A DNA stretch of 64,000 bases from assembly GCA_008729055.1 (NCBI GenBank), contig SDUX01000010.1, forward strand, positions 3,363,090 through 3,427,089. Reading direction: 5' to 3'. Positions within the stretch are counted from its first letter, which is position 1; every line of letters begins with the position of its first letter. Of this stretch, positions 1-11,340 are shown piece after piece. The notes beneath the pieces were generated by a model. It was not told the DNA's origin, made no database searches, and saw nothing but the letters and a program-made list of their open reading frames with translations. Both the position numbers and the translations under genes were made by a program. Source of the stretch: Pyropia haitanensis. Lineage: Eukaryota > Rhodophyta > Bangiophyceae > Bangiales > Bangiaceae.

Positions 1-1
1 G

Positions 2-220
2 TCGAGTGTGCGGTCCGCCGACCTGCCCCACGACTTCTTCCTCAAGCGCTACGAGGACGCTTACATGAACGAGACGATTGCGTTTGTGAACTCGGTGGTC
101 AACGACACGCCGGTGCCGGCGTCGGGCTGGGACGGCCGTGCGGCCATGGTGATGGCACTGGCGGCCAAGAAGAGCTTGAACGAGGGGCGACCGGTCAAGA
201 CGTCGGAGATTCAGGCTTAA
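2..220 (+). CDS. Inositol 2-dehydrogenase-like oxidoreductase, C-terminal end (partial)
   Basis: The frame is open from the first bases of the window and stops with TAA at 218-220, so only about the last 72 residues are present. The tail reads R-Y-E-D-A-Y-M-N-E-T-I-A-F-V-N-S-V, then a D-x-P-x-P-A-S-G-W-D-G-R-A-A segment and a final A-K-K-S-L-N-E-G-R-P-V. This order is what I know from the C-terminus of Gfo/Idh/MocA-family myo-inositol 2-dehydrogenases (IolG type), which oxidise inositol to scyllo-inosose with NAD. The NAD-binding Rossmann part lies upstream of the window and cannot be checked, so a related sugar dehydrogenase of the same family is possible. No intron is seen in this piece. 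Confidence 0.65.
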   Translation, partial: SSVRSADLPHDFFLKRYEDAYMNETIAFVNSVVNDTPVPASGWDGRAAMVMALAAKKSLNEGRPVKTSEIQA

Positions 221-1390
221 GTGCGGAGCAACCAGGCTTTGATTTCCGCCGTGTCGTGGGCGCAGTGCGCGCGACGCGGTCTCCCTTTTGTGTGTTCTTG
301 TTTGCTTTGGTTATTGGTCGTGCTAGGCTCCCCTTTTTGTTTCTGTCTGCGCACAGCGTCTTCCAGTATGGCAGGCGGCCTCGGAGGGCAGTGGCCTGGA
401 GCACCAACCGCGTCACTTTTGCGGGAGAGGTGGCAATGATCCCGCAGCTCACCCCCTTTCCGCCTACCCCTGCCCGTCGATGGAACGAGGTTGAGGACAC
501 GCCAGCCGCCACAAACTGGCAGCCAATCACCTGGGCGCCGGCCACTGGCGCGAACAGGGCGGGCATCCCTTCGCTCAATCCACCAAGCCCCTCCGCCGTC
601 CCGCACCTCGTCCTCAACGCCGCCAGCAGGCCACCGTGGCCCGAGCTCGAACACGACTCGCGAAACCATCTGGCACACGGGTGAGCCGCTGCGGGCCAAT
701 GCCTGGCGGCGGCGGCGACATCGGCGTGGGCGGCGGCGGGGGTGGCGGCAGCGGCGGCGGCGGGGGTAGCGGCAGCGGCGGCGACGACGGTGCAGTACAG
801 GATGACGTGGCAGTGCCTCCACCTCTACTCGCAATGGCGTCGGCCGGCATGACGTGTAGGCTCCTCCTCCGCCACTTGTGGCACACGAGATGGAAGGTGA
901 CAGTCACCGCCTCCGCTCAGGACGTCCACCCATTTTGAGACACTTCGGAGCAAGGTCTCTATACATACCTCTTCCTCTCTGTGTCCTTGCACGCTGGCTC
1001 CGACTCGCGAGCTGTAGGCGTAGTGGTCTCGAAGGCAGGTCGAGGTCGGACAGAGTGCAACGAAAATTGACATTGCAAGTCTGGTGCTGCACGATGCCTG
1101 CAATAGTACATCCTCAAGTCGATGGATTGCGGGAATTATGAATCATATAGCCACGTTGCAACGGCCGCCGTCGTCTCCGCAGGCCCCGGCGGTTGGGTCG
1201 GCACCCGTCCCTCCGCCGCGCAGGACGTATGGTGACCTTGTGGCGTCGTCTGCCAGCCGATGTGACCCTGAAGCACCCCTCGTACCTGCGACACTCGGGA
1301 AGGCCTGCTGCTATCCATCCCTGCGATTGATCGTCATCAACCACACTTTGCACTGGTGTCACCCGCGTCCCCCCCCCTCCGGGAGTCACC
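221..1390. other. Intergenic region, with one possible small ORF
   Basis: This holds the 3' flank of the dehydrogenase and the 5' flank of IMP3. A GGC/GGT-rich simple repeat lies at about 705-790. One short frame, 436-684 (+), starts with ATG and gives about 82 residues of mixed composition (several Trp, Asn and Glu, unlike the Ala/Gly/Pro shadows). It ends at a TGA that overlaps a good donor-like GGTGAGC, so it could be an exon. I recognise no family and would not call it a gene on this evidence. Confidence 0.3.
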
Positions 1391-1939
1391 ATGCGGAAGC
1401 TGAAGCACCACGAGTTCAAGCTGCTCAAGAAGGCGGACTTTCTTCAATGGAAGAAGGACGCGTCGCACCGCTCCCACTCGGTCATCCGCCGGTACCGGGT
1501 GTCCGACCCGGAAGACTACTACGCGTACAACCGGGTGGTGGGGATGGTGACCAAGCTCGTCTCTGCCCTCCAGGCGCTGCCCGCCAAGGATCCCGTCCGG
1601 GCGGCGCGTACGGAAGACCTCCTGAACCGCCTCTTTGACCTGGGCGTCATCTCCAAGAAGGACACGCTCGCGGCGGCGGCCAAGGTGACGGTCAGCGCGT
1701 TTTGCCGCCGCCGCCTGCCTGTCGTGATGGTGCGGCTCAAGTTTGCGGAGAACCTGGGCGAGGCGACTGCCCTCGTCGAGCAGGGCCACGTGCGCATCGG
1801 CACGGAGGTGGTGCGGGAGCCGGCGCTGTGCGTGACGCGGGAGATGGAAGACGTGCTGCACTGGGTGGATACGAGCAAAATCAAGAAGAAGGTGGCGCAG
1901 TACAACGACGAGGTGGATGACTATGACCTTATGGCTTGA
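1391..1939 (+). CDS. IMP3: U3 snoRNP protein IMP3
   Basis: Complete single-exon gene of 182 residues, the usual length for IMP3. The start M-R-K-L-K-H-H-E-F-K-L-L-K-K-A-D-F-L-Q-W is a hallmark of the family, followed by the R-R-Y-R-V-x-x-x-E-D-Y-Y-A-Y-N block. Residues about 108-165 form the S4 RNA-binding domain (R-R-L-P-V-V-M-V-R-L ... A-T-A-L-V-E-Q-G-H-V-R-I-G). The tail ends with the acidic D-E-V-D-D-Y-D-L. In the family, IMP3 pairs U3 snoRNA with pre-rRNA in the SSU processome in the nucleolus. The ATG follows a short C-rich leader with no earlier in-frame ATG of note. It points toward the TAF1B-like gene (convergent), and NOL6 in the same window is another SSU processome subunit. Confidence 0.95.
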   Translation: MRKLKHHEFKLLKKADFLQWKKDASHRSHSVIRRYRVSDPEDYYAYNRVVGMVTKLVSALQALPAKDPVRAARTEDLLNRLFDLGVISKKDTLAAAAKVTVSAFCRRRLPVVMVRLKFAENLGEATALVEQGHVRIGTEVVREPALCVTREMEDVLHWVDTSKIKKKVAQYNDEVDDYDLMA

Positions 1940-2708
1940 GGCGGCGGCGGCGGCGGTCCGTGAGGGGGGGCGGGGGGGGCGGCGATGGGGAGGGCAGCGG
2001 GGGAGCGATTGTTTTGGTCTGTCATACTTTTGTGCGAGCGGGCCGCGCGGCCCGGGTCTATTCCCTGCCCGACGACCCAGCTGGCCGACCGCGGCGCCAA
2101 GCAGCGACGGGGTGTACCCGGCAAGGTGGGCCCCGTGAGGCGACGACGGGCGACGACCACGCGGCTGGGTTTGTCCGGCGGCCCCCTTTTTTTGGGGGCG
2201 GGCCCCCGGCTGAATCGCGGCGCTTTGTGACCCGGACGGCCGGCCGCGGTGCCGGCCGCCGCGCCGCCGGGCGGGTAGGCCAGCCGCACGAGCGCACTCC
2301 AGGGAGGGCGGCGCGGCAGGGGGGGCGGCGAGGTGCGGGCGACGGCTGGTTGGCTGGCCCGGTGTTTTTTTGTGGCCCCGCTCAAGGACACCAGCATGGT
2401 GCGGCGGTGGGGACGTGTTCCCGCGTAGGACCCGCCCGATCGCCTGCCCGAGGGGGGGGCGGTAGTTCTCAGGCCTGCCGGGAGCATGTGCAGGTAAAAG
2501 AAGGGCGCGGTTGCGGGCATCTGGCTGCTAGTCCCTGCGACGCAGCGCTGGAGCACACAAGATAAAGCCATAAAGAAACGGGAGCAGCACAACGAGGCAC
2601 ATGGCGCTGCTGATGGGCTACGGCGCAGCCCGCTTCTCCCCGCGCCAGTCTGGCCCGTGGTGGCCGTCTGTGTGTCACCCTGTGCTCCCTGCGTGTGGCA
2701 GCGCGCCT
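1940..2708. other. 3' flanks of IMP3 and of the TAF1B-like gene
   Basis: This is intergenic DNA between two convergent genes. A short A-rich patch (gataaagccataaagaaac, about 2562-2580) is the only candidate poly(A)-type signal. It holds G runs and no convincing coding frame. Confidence 0.4.
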
Positions 2709-3234
2709 TTAGTCTATGTCAATGACCTCCATCCGCTCCGACCCAGCCGACCCCTCGGGGCTCGCCGCGCACGCCCAGGCGTTGCCCTTGGCCGCCGCCG
2801 CCGCTCGTGCCGCGGCCGCCGCGGCCGCCGCCACCGCCGCCCGCCGCCGCTCGGTGCGTGCGGCGGCGGCGGCGGCGGCGGCGACGCCGCCGCCGTCGGC
2901 GGCGCCGTCGGCGGTAGGACCCGCAGCTCCCCCTCCGCCGCCGTCGCCACCGCGGGCGGCCTCGCCGCGCCGGTCCTCGCGGGCAGCGCCGTCGTCGGCA
3001 GGGCCACCCCCCCCCCCACCCCGCCACTGCCACCGCCGCCAGCCCCGCCGCGCCAGTCATGGACGGCGGGCCCGCCGTCGGCGGGCGCACCCCCCCCCCG
3101 TGCACCCCCCTCCCCTCCCGCCGGCTCGAGCCGCGGCCGCTTCCGCCGCTCCCGCAGCACCCGCCGCCGCGCGGCGCGCGCCGCGGCCGGCACCGCCGCC
3201 GCCGCCGGCACCGCCGCCGCCGCCGGCACCGCCG

Positions 3235-3297
<63 letters not shown>

Positions 3298-5159
3298 CCG
3301 CCTCATCCGCCGGCACCGCCGCGGCCGCGCGCGCCGCGCGCGCCGTCGCGGCGGTACGCCGCCGCTCGCGCCGCGCCGCGGCGGTGGCGCGCCGCCGCTC
3401 GCGCCGCGTGGCCGCGGCGGCATCCGCGGCGGCCGTGCCCGCGGCGGCCGCGGCGGCCGCGGCGGCGGCCGCAGGCACGGCGGCCGCGGCGGCAGCGTCC
3501 GCGGCGCGGGTGTCCACGGCGGCGGCAGCGGCGGCGCCCCCCCCCGGGCGCCCCCACCCCTCGACGAGCTCGACGTAGTCCGCCACCCGCCGCGCGCACC
3601 GGTCGGCGGCGACCGCCAGCGTCGCCGCCGCCAGCCGGTGGCCGCGGCGGCCGCCGACCGCGTGGCCGCCGCTGTCAACGACGCCGAGGCAGGCGCCGAG
3701 GAGCCACGCGAGGAGGGCGGGCTCCGCGGCGAGGCCCGCCCGGCCGTGCCGGTGGGGGACCGCCGCCCGGGCGGTGCCGCCGGTGGGGGGTTCGGCGGGG
3801 GGGGGGTACACGCCGCGCTTGGAACGGAGCGCGCGCCGGTGGGCGCGCTGGTAAGGGGGAGGGGGGGGGGGGAGGCGGCGTCGGCGGCGGGGGGGGGGGG
3901 GGGGGGGTGGGGGTCGAGGGGCGCGGGGGTGACGGGACGGGAGAAGAAGGGGGGGCACGGCTGTCGCGTCCATCCCCGCCGCTGCTGTCACCGCCGCCGC
4001 TGCCGCCGTCGCCGCCGCCGCCGCTGCCGCCGCAGCTGCCGCCGCCGCTGCCGCCGCCGTCGCCGCTGCCGCTGCCGCCGACGCGGTTGCCGCGACTGCC
4101 GTTGCTGCCGCCGTCGCTGTCACTGTCGCCGCCGCTGCCGCCGTCGCCGTCGCGGCCACCACGGCCGCCGCTGTCGCCGCCGCTGTCCATGCCCCCCCCC
4201 TCCTCTCTCCCCCCTCCCATCCGCCCGATACCACCACTCCCACCACCACCCCCACCACCACCACCACCACCAGCACCCCCACTACCACCACCACTACCAC
4301 CCCCACCGCCGCCACTACCACCCGCGGCGGCGGCGGCGGAGGCGGCAGCGCTGCCGCTGCCGCTGCCGCTGCCCCCCCCCCCCCCCCCTCACCGCCGCTC
4401 GGCCGCCGCCGCCGCCGCGGCAGCCGCCGCCCCGCCCGCGACGGCCGCGTCGACGGCGCACGAAACGGCGGCGCCGGGCCCGGCTCGTCAATCGAGCCGA
4501 GCGGCGGCGTCACCGCGTGGTGCCACACGCCGTCGCGCCAAACGAGCACCGCGTCCTCGCCGGGGGGGGGAGACGCGTAGCCACGGCCGCCGCCGCCCTG
4601 GGGGGGGTCCACAAACGGCACGACCGCCGCCACGACGGCACCGCCGCCGCCGCCGCCGCCGCCACGGCCGTCACCGCCACCGCCACCGCCGGCACCACCC
4701 CCACCGCCACCCCCACCGCCGCCGCCCGCCGGCTCCTCGCCGTCGCCCCCGTCCGTGCCACCCCCGGCGGCCGCCTTGGCCGCCGCCGCCACCACCGCCG
4801 CGACCGCGGCGGCGACCCCCCCCCCGGCGGCGGCGGCGGCGGCACGCGCGCCGCGGCGAGCGCGTCCGCCACAAACGCGGCGTACGCGTCGAGGCGGCGG
4901 CCGGCGAGGCGGGCGACCGCGACGCGGGAGGGGGCGGCCCAGGCGGGCACGCCCCGGTGCTCGTGCGCGGCGGCGGCGGCGGGGGGGCCGCCGCCGGCGG
5001 CGCGGCCGGCCGCGGCGCGCGCCGCGGCGAGGGCGGCGCGGAAGGCGGCGGCGGACGTGGGGGGGGGGGGGGGGGGTGGGCGGGTGGGGGGGGGGAATGG
5101 GGGGGTGGGGGGGGGTGGCGTCGCGGACCTGGGGGGGGGCTTGCCGTCCACCGTGCCGC

Positions 5160-5190
<31 letters not shown>

Positions 5191-5308
5191 CACGGCGGGG
5201 GGGACCGCGGCGGCGGCGGCTCCTGGCGGTGTCGGCGTCGGCGGAGGCGGCGGCGGCGGCGGTGGTGGTGGTGGTGGTGGTGGTGGTGCCGGCGGCGGTG
5301 GTGGCGGT

Positions 5309-5357
<49 letters not shown>

Positions 5358-6702
5358 GCAGCCGCCAGCCAGGCGGCCCCCGCTTCCCCCCCCGCGGCGC
5401 CCACGCGAGCACCCGCGCCGCGAGCAGCACGTCCCCCACCAGCGCCAGGTCCGTACACGGGTACCCAATCGGCGACGCGTGCGGAAACGCCACGCGCGTC
5501 GGCGTCCAGCGGCGGGGCCGCCGCGGCGGCGGCTCCCCCACCGCCGACGGCGCCCACCCGCCGCGGCGGCCGACGGTCGCCTCGGCCGCCGCCGCCGACC
5601 GCAGCCGCAGCGCCCGCACGCGGCGGGCGGTGGCGGCGAGCGCGGCGGCGGCGGCGCCCGCCACCCCCACCGCCCCGACCAGCCGGTCCACGTACGCGGC
5701 GGGGCGGCCGACGGGAAAGCCGCCGCCGCCCGCCACCGCCGCGGCGAGCGCGCCCCACCGCCCGCCGGGGCGGCCGGGCGGCGGGAGGAAGTAGGCCGCG
5801 ACGCCGCGGCCGCCGCCGCCGCCAGCCGCGGCGGCCGCGTCGGCGGCGGCGAGCGCCACCGCCGCCCGGCGGACCGTCTCCGCGACGGGCAGCCGGCGGA
5901 CGCCAAACGCGCGCACCAGCGCGTGGCGTTCGGCGGCGGTGAGGGTGGCGGGTGGCGGGGGGGCGGCCGCCGCCGCCGCCGCCGCCGCCGCTGCCGACCC
6001 GCCCGCCGCGGCCGCCGATGCGGCCGCGGCCGGCGGTGGCGGCGGCGGCGCGAGCACCACCCCCTCCAGCGCGTGCGCGTAGACGACCACCCCCGCCGCG
6101 GCGGCGGCGGCGATATCCGCCGGCGTCGCCCCCCCCCGGACGGCAAGGACGGCGAGCGCGAGCCAGCCGAGGCACCAGTCGAGGCCAAACGGCGGCGCCG
6201 GCGGCGGCGGCGCAAACGCGGCCGCCGCGTCCACCGTCGCGGCGGCGGCCCAGCGGGAAAAGGCGGCCCAGGCGGCGGCGCGGAGCGGCGGCAGCGGGAG
6301 CCCAAACGCCGCCGCCGCGCCGGCGGCCTGCGCCGACAGGACGCGCGCGGCGGCGGTGATGAGCACCGTCGGGGTGGCGGCGGCGACGAGCGCGCGGCGG
6401 CGGTCGGGGATGGGGCCGCCGCCGCCGCCGCCACCGCCGCCGTCATGGGCGGCGGCCGCCGCGGCGGCGGTGGCCGCGGCGGTGCCGCGGCGGCCGGCGG
6501 CGGTGGTGGCGGCGGCGGCCGACACGGCCGCCGCGGCGGCGGCTTGGGACGAGAGAAAGGGCATGGCGACGCCCGGCATGGCAAAGTCACCGACCAGCTC
6601 CTCCACGTACGCCGCGCGGATGCTGCCACAGTCGGCGCACACCTGCTGGTGGCCATCGGGGGTGGGCACAAACTCCGTGCTGCCACAGTGCTCACACTCC
6701 AT
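2709..6702 (-). CDS. TAF1B: TAF1B/Rrn7-like RNA polymerase I initiation factor (frame breaks at C runs)
   Basis: The protein starts with a zinc ribbon, M-E-C-E-H-C-G-S ... V-C-A-D-C-G-S (Cys3, 6, 22, 25), followed by alanine-rich helices that resemble the TFIIB-like cyclin folds of TAF1B/Rrn7/MEE12: a T-P-T-V-L-I-T-A-A-A-R-V-L-S-A-Q stretch, F-G-L-D-W-C-L-G-W-L-A-L-A-V-L, and later F-P-H-A-S-P-I-G-Y-P-C-T-D-L. In that family the factor places Pol I on the rDNA promoter. The ATG at 6702 was chosen because the upstream in-frame codons are only a poly-Pro run. The frame changes at the 10-C run 4816-4825; the other frame then continues sensibly (G-E-D-A-V-L-V-W-R-D-G-V-W-H-H-A). A second change lies near the C run at about 3006-3018, giving the C-terminus S-E-R-M-E-V-I-D-I-D and TAA at 2709-2711. 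Long Ala, Pro, Gly and Val tracts come from triplet repeats. The family call rests mainly on the zinc ribbon and general layout. Confidence 0.6.
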
Positions 6703-7332
6703 GGTGGGGGGAGGGGGGGGGGGGGGGGGGGGGGGAGGCAACGACTAGGGGGGGGGGGGGAGGCATTGGAGCAGCGTCCAGGCCCAGGGAGGGGGGGGCG
6801 GGGAGAGGGAACGGTAGGGAAGATGCGGGCAGAGGGGGGGGGAGGGGTGGAGGCAGAGCAGGGAGGTATGGAGAAAAAGAAGACAGCTGGGGATGGTGGG
6901 ACACAGGGTGGGCACAAGAGCCCGCCGGGGAGACGGGGTGGACGCCAAAGCGCAAGGGCGTCAGAGGATGGGAGCGGCGCAGGGCGGCGGCGCGTCACGC
7001 GCCGCGCGGCGACGGCCACGCCGGGCAGCGCGTCGGCTTCCCCCGCGGGTGCCACGGCCGCGACGCCGCCGCGGCGGCCGCGGCGGCGGCGGCAGCAGCG
7101 GTGGCGGTGGCGGCGGCGGATCCCGCTGGCGCGGCCGCCGCGCCCCGCGGCGGCGGCGGTCCGTTCCCGCGTGTGCCACGCCGCGCGGCGGCCGGCGGGG
7201 AGCGCGGAATACACGCAGGCACAAAAAATAGACAAGAAAAAAAAAAAAACGGCCAGCGCGGGTGGCGGCGACGCCAACGAAAACCCCCCCCCCAAAAAAA
7301 CCAACAGAGCGAGAGGCCCCACATTTAAAAAT
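6703..7332. other. 5' flank of the TAF1B-like gene and 3' flank of the next minus-strand gene
   Basis: G-run rich DNA (G runs at about 6702-6760) followed by a short A-rich tract at 7215-7250 and 7295-7330 (A runs of 7-13). This would suit the 3' end of the minus-strand gene that stops at 7333. No supported coding frame. Confidence 0.35.
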
Positions 7333-8004
7333 TCAAACCGCCTCCCTCCCCACGCACGGAACAAAGTCGACCGCCGTACACGCGGCCGCGGCACAAGCCG
7401 CGCGACGCACCCCCTCCGCCGCCGCCGCCGCCGTCACCGCCGCGGGCACCGCCCCCGCCGCAGCCGCCGCCGCCGCCGCCGCCGCTGCTACGTGGCCACT
7501 CTGCCCCGCCCCCCCCCCCCACAAAGCGCGGCCACGACGGCGGGCCACCGCGGAGCCGCCGCTCGCATCCCGTGGCGGTGCGCGCCGCCCGTCCGTGGCG
7601 GCGGGCGGCGGTCGCCGCGGCGCCGCGGTGACCCCCCCCCGCCCCGAGCTGCCGCTCCCCCCCCCTTGGCCGCGGTGGCGCGACCCCCCCTTGGCCGCGG
7701 TGGCACCCCTTGGCGGCCGCGCCCGTACAGCAGCACGGCGCAGCGGCGGAGCGCGGGGCGGCCGCTCGTCCTACCCCCCGCGCCCCCCCGGCCCGCCCTC
7801 TCACCGTGCGTGTCCATCGTGAAAGTCCACACACCCCATTGCCACGCCGTCACGCTGCCACGCTGGCGGCGGGCGCCAACAGGGCGTGCCGCGGGCGGCC
7901 GCCACCGTGGCGGTGACCGCCGCCGCCGCCGCCGCCACCGCTACCACCGCCGCCGCCACCGCCATGGGGGCGGCGTCGCCCACCCGCCGCCACGTCATCA
8001 GCAT
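7333..8004 (-). CDS. Small Ala-rich protein with signal-like N-terminus, two exons
   Basis: Exon 1 (8004-7805) begins M-L-M-T-W-R-R-V-G-D-A-A-P-M-A-V followed by about 20 Ala/Val residues, which looks like a signal peptide or membrane anchor, then R-G-T-P-C-W-R-P-P-P-A-W-Q-R-D-G-V-A-M-G-C-V-D-F-H. It ends exactly at a strong donor (ACG|GTGAGAG). The best acceptor that keeps the frame is AG at 7500-7499, giving a 306-base intron. Exon 2 (7498-7333) is Ala-rich with five Cys and ends A-C-T-A-V-D-F-V-P-C-V-G-R-E-A-V. The product is about 121 residues. I recognise no family. The exon pairing is inferred from splice signals and frame only; a secreted Cys-containing protein is the most that can be said. 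Confidence 0.4.
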
Positions 8005-8713
8005 GGTGCGTGGGCGGGCACAAAACAACAACAGCGGCGTCTGGGGGGACGGGAGCGGGCGGATACGGACGGGGAACGGGCGCGCCGCGAGTCCACCCCT
8101 CCCCTCCCACGCAAGCGGCGCCTCACGCGGCCATCCCACCGCCCGGGCGGGGGAGCGGCGGCGCCTTGGGGGGGGAGCGGCGGCGCCTTGGGGGGGGCGC
8201 AGGCGGTCTCGCGGTGGCGCCCCGTCAGCCGCCCCCGCGCGAGGACGGGTGGTCAGCGGGACGCACGCCACCCCCCGTGCCGGCCACAGCCGACCCCCTC
8301 TCCCCCCCCCACCCACCCGCAACGGCCGCGTACGCCGCCGCCACCAACGAGACATGAGCAGGCGGGAAAGGTTGGACGGGGAGGCGCCAGCAGGGGTGGG
8401 AAACGACAGGGGGGACCTACCCCCCCGCTGCACAGCCGCCCCCGCCCCGCCGCGCGGGTACCAACGCCGCCGCGGCGTGCGGCGCAGGCGCGCGGGACGG
8501 ACACCGCCGCGTCGGCGCGGCGGCCCGGCACGCCAAACGCGGCGCGCCTGCCCCAAAAGGCACCCTCGGGTGCTCCCAACCCGTCTCGCCCGCCGCCGCC
8601 CACACCTCCGCGCGCCCGCGCCACGCCGCCTCAGCCCGACCGCCCGCCTGTCCGCCCGCTCCTCCCGCCCGCCTGCCCAGCCGCCCGCCCGCCCGTGACC
8701 ACCGCCGTGCACC
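8005..8713. other. Shared upstream region of two divergent genes
   Basis: Non-coding, GC-rich DNA between the minus-strand gene starting at 8004 and the plus-strand gene starting at 8714. It contains a short direct repeat of gcggcgccttgggggg units at about 8157-8200. No clear core promoter element is visible. Confidence 0.35.
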
Positions 8714-11278
8714 ATGGTTCCGCCAGCCGCCTCGCCTGGCGGGTCGCCCCCCGCCTCCATCGCCGCCGCAGACGTGCCGCCGCGGCCGGCGGCCGACGCC
8801 GCCCCCGCCGCCGTTGCGACCCCGCCGCGGCCGTCGTCGACGACGTCGCCGTTGCTGTCGCCGTCGTCGTCGTCGTCGTCGTTGACGTCACGAAACGCCC
8901 TCTTCCCCCCCCCCGCAGGGGCGGCCGCGGCGCCCGCCGGCGGCAACAGCAGCGGCGGCGGCGTGGCCGACCCCGCCGGCTGGGAGCCCGACGGCCACGC
9001 GCCCTACGCCGTCGGGCAGGCGGCGCCCGTGGTCGGGCGGCGTGCGCCGTCCCCCCGCGGGGGCGGGCGTCCCCCCCCCACGGCCGCCGCCGCGGTGCCG
9101 CCCTACACGACCCCCCCGGGGGGTGGCTACGGCCTCACCGCCGCGGGCCCGCCGCCGCCCGCCGTCGAGCTGCTGCCCGCCCTCGCCGCCGCGCTCGCCG
9201 CGGCGGTGCCGGTTATGTCCGCCGCGGCCACGCCGGGCGCCGCCGCGGGCGGCCACCCCGCGCCCATGGCCTACCTGCTCGTGCCAGTCGTCCACCCAGG
9301 GTGGTACGGCCCGCCGGCTGGCGCGGCGGCGGCGGCGGCGGCGACCGCCGCGGCGCCCGCCGGGGGGGACGCCCCGCGCGGCGGGGGGGGCGCGCCGCTG
9401 GCGCCGCTCCCGCCGCGGCCGCCCGCCGCCGCGCCAGGCAGCGCGTCCCTGCAGCGGTCGGCGCCGCGGTCGCACGGGGGGCCGCTGCTGCCGCCGCCCG
9501 GCGTCATGGGGCCGCTGGGTGGCCCGCCGGTGGCGCCACTGTCGCCGCTCCCGCCGCGCGCGGCGGTCGGCACGCGCGGCACGCCGACCCGCCGGCCGGC
9601 GGCGCGGCCGCTGGCGCCGCTGCTGCCGCTGCCCGGCGCGGCGCGGTCGCCGTCGCCGTCGCGGTCGCCGACGACGCCGCCGCGCTCACCGGCAACGCCG
9701 GCGTCGTCGTCCATGCCGCCGCTGCCGCCGCCATCGGCCACGGCCGCGGCGGCGACCGCCGGGACGGCATCGTGCAGCCGGGCCGTGCCTCGGACGCGAG
9801 TGCCACGCCGGCCGGCGGCGATGGACGCTCCCGACGCCGCCGTCGCGACGCCACTGGCCGTGGCGCGCGCCGCGCCGCGGCCATTGTCGCCCCTCCTGCC
9901 GGCACCCGCCGAGTGGTCGCCCGTCGCCGCCGTGACCACCCCGTCGACCAGTTCAGCCGGCATCATGCCGGCCAGTGAGCCCGAGGCGAGTGCATCCGCA
10001 AAGCGGGCCGTCACCGCACCGGCTGCCGAGGACGAGGCAGGTGCGGCAGACGCGCAAGCCCCCCCCGCGGCCACGCCACCGTCGCCTCTGGCACTGTCCA
10101 TGCGGCCCGTCGCATCAGTAGTGGTGGCAGCGGGCCGGATGGCGGCCGCGGCCACAGCCGCCGTCACGGCCGCTACCAGCCCCACGGCCGCCGTCAAGTC
10201 CACCACGGACGGGGCCAAGGTCGAAACACTCGATGACAGCCCCCCCCACATGGACATCACCGGCACCGCCACCCCCATCGCCGACATCGAGTCTCCCACC
10301 GCTGATGTGGAAGCTCCCGCCGCCGATGTAGAGTCTGCCACCGCCGACGTCGAGTCCCCAACCGCCGACGTCGAGTCCCCGACCGCCGACATCGAGTCCC
10401 CGGCCGTCGATGTCGAGTCTCCCACCGCGGACAACGAGTCTCCGACTGCCGACGACAAATCCCCGACCGCCGACGTCGAGTCCCCAACGGTCGATGCCGC
10501 CACCTCCGCCACCGCCCGTGGCGGCGGCGTGTCCCCCACGAGCCCCGACAGACCCAAGACGGGCACAACGCCCGGCGCCGCCGCGGTTATGACGACGGGC
10601 GCGACCGGCGGCACGCCCGCTGGCGGCACTGCCCCTCTGGGGGAGACTGCAGTCACCCCGGCAGTCGCCTCCCACGTCACCGGCAGCGCCGACACGGCAG
10701 CGGCGGTCGACGCGACCCCGGCGGGCGAGACGCCCCCGCTTCCGTCCCCCTTGGGCGCGCCCGCAGACGTGGGGCCGGCGCCCGCGACCGCCACCCCTCC
10801 GACCGGCACGCGCGCAGTGACGCCGCCGCCGCGCCCACCGACGACGCCACCGTCGGCAGATGCGCCGTCGCCTCTGGTGGCCCCCGCCGGCGCGCCGGTC
10901 GACGCTGAAGCGGCGAGGGAGACCTCCCCCGCACGGACTACTCCGCGCACACCCGCAGACGCGGGGCATGCAACCGCACCGACCACCCCGACCGGCATGC
11001 TCGCGGCCACGTTGCCGCGCTCGCTGCCAACACCGCCGTCGCCGCCGGCACCGCCGTCGCCCGTGGTGTTGCCGTTGGCGGTGGCGTCGCCGGCGGCGAC
11101 GGCCAACGCGGCCCCGACGGTCGACACTGCCGCCGCGGCAGGCGAGATCCCCCCGGCGTCAACCCCCCCGCACGCGCCCGCCGACACAGACGTCGTGACC
11201 GCCGTGGCCACCCCCCCGACCAACCCAGCCGCGGCGACGCTGGCACAGCGCTCGCCAACGACACCGCCGTCAGCGGCG

Positions 11279-11340
<62 letters not shown>

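Noticed and set aside
2716..9978. Plus-strand open frame of 2420 codons
   Set aside because: It is antisense to the TAF1B-like gene and crosses several genes. The translation is only Pro/Arg/Ala/Gly from triplet repeats, with no motif.
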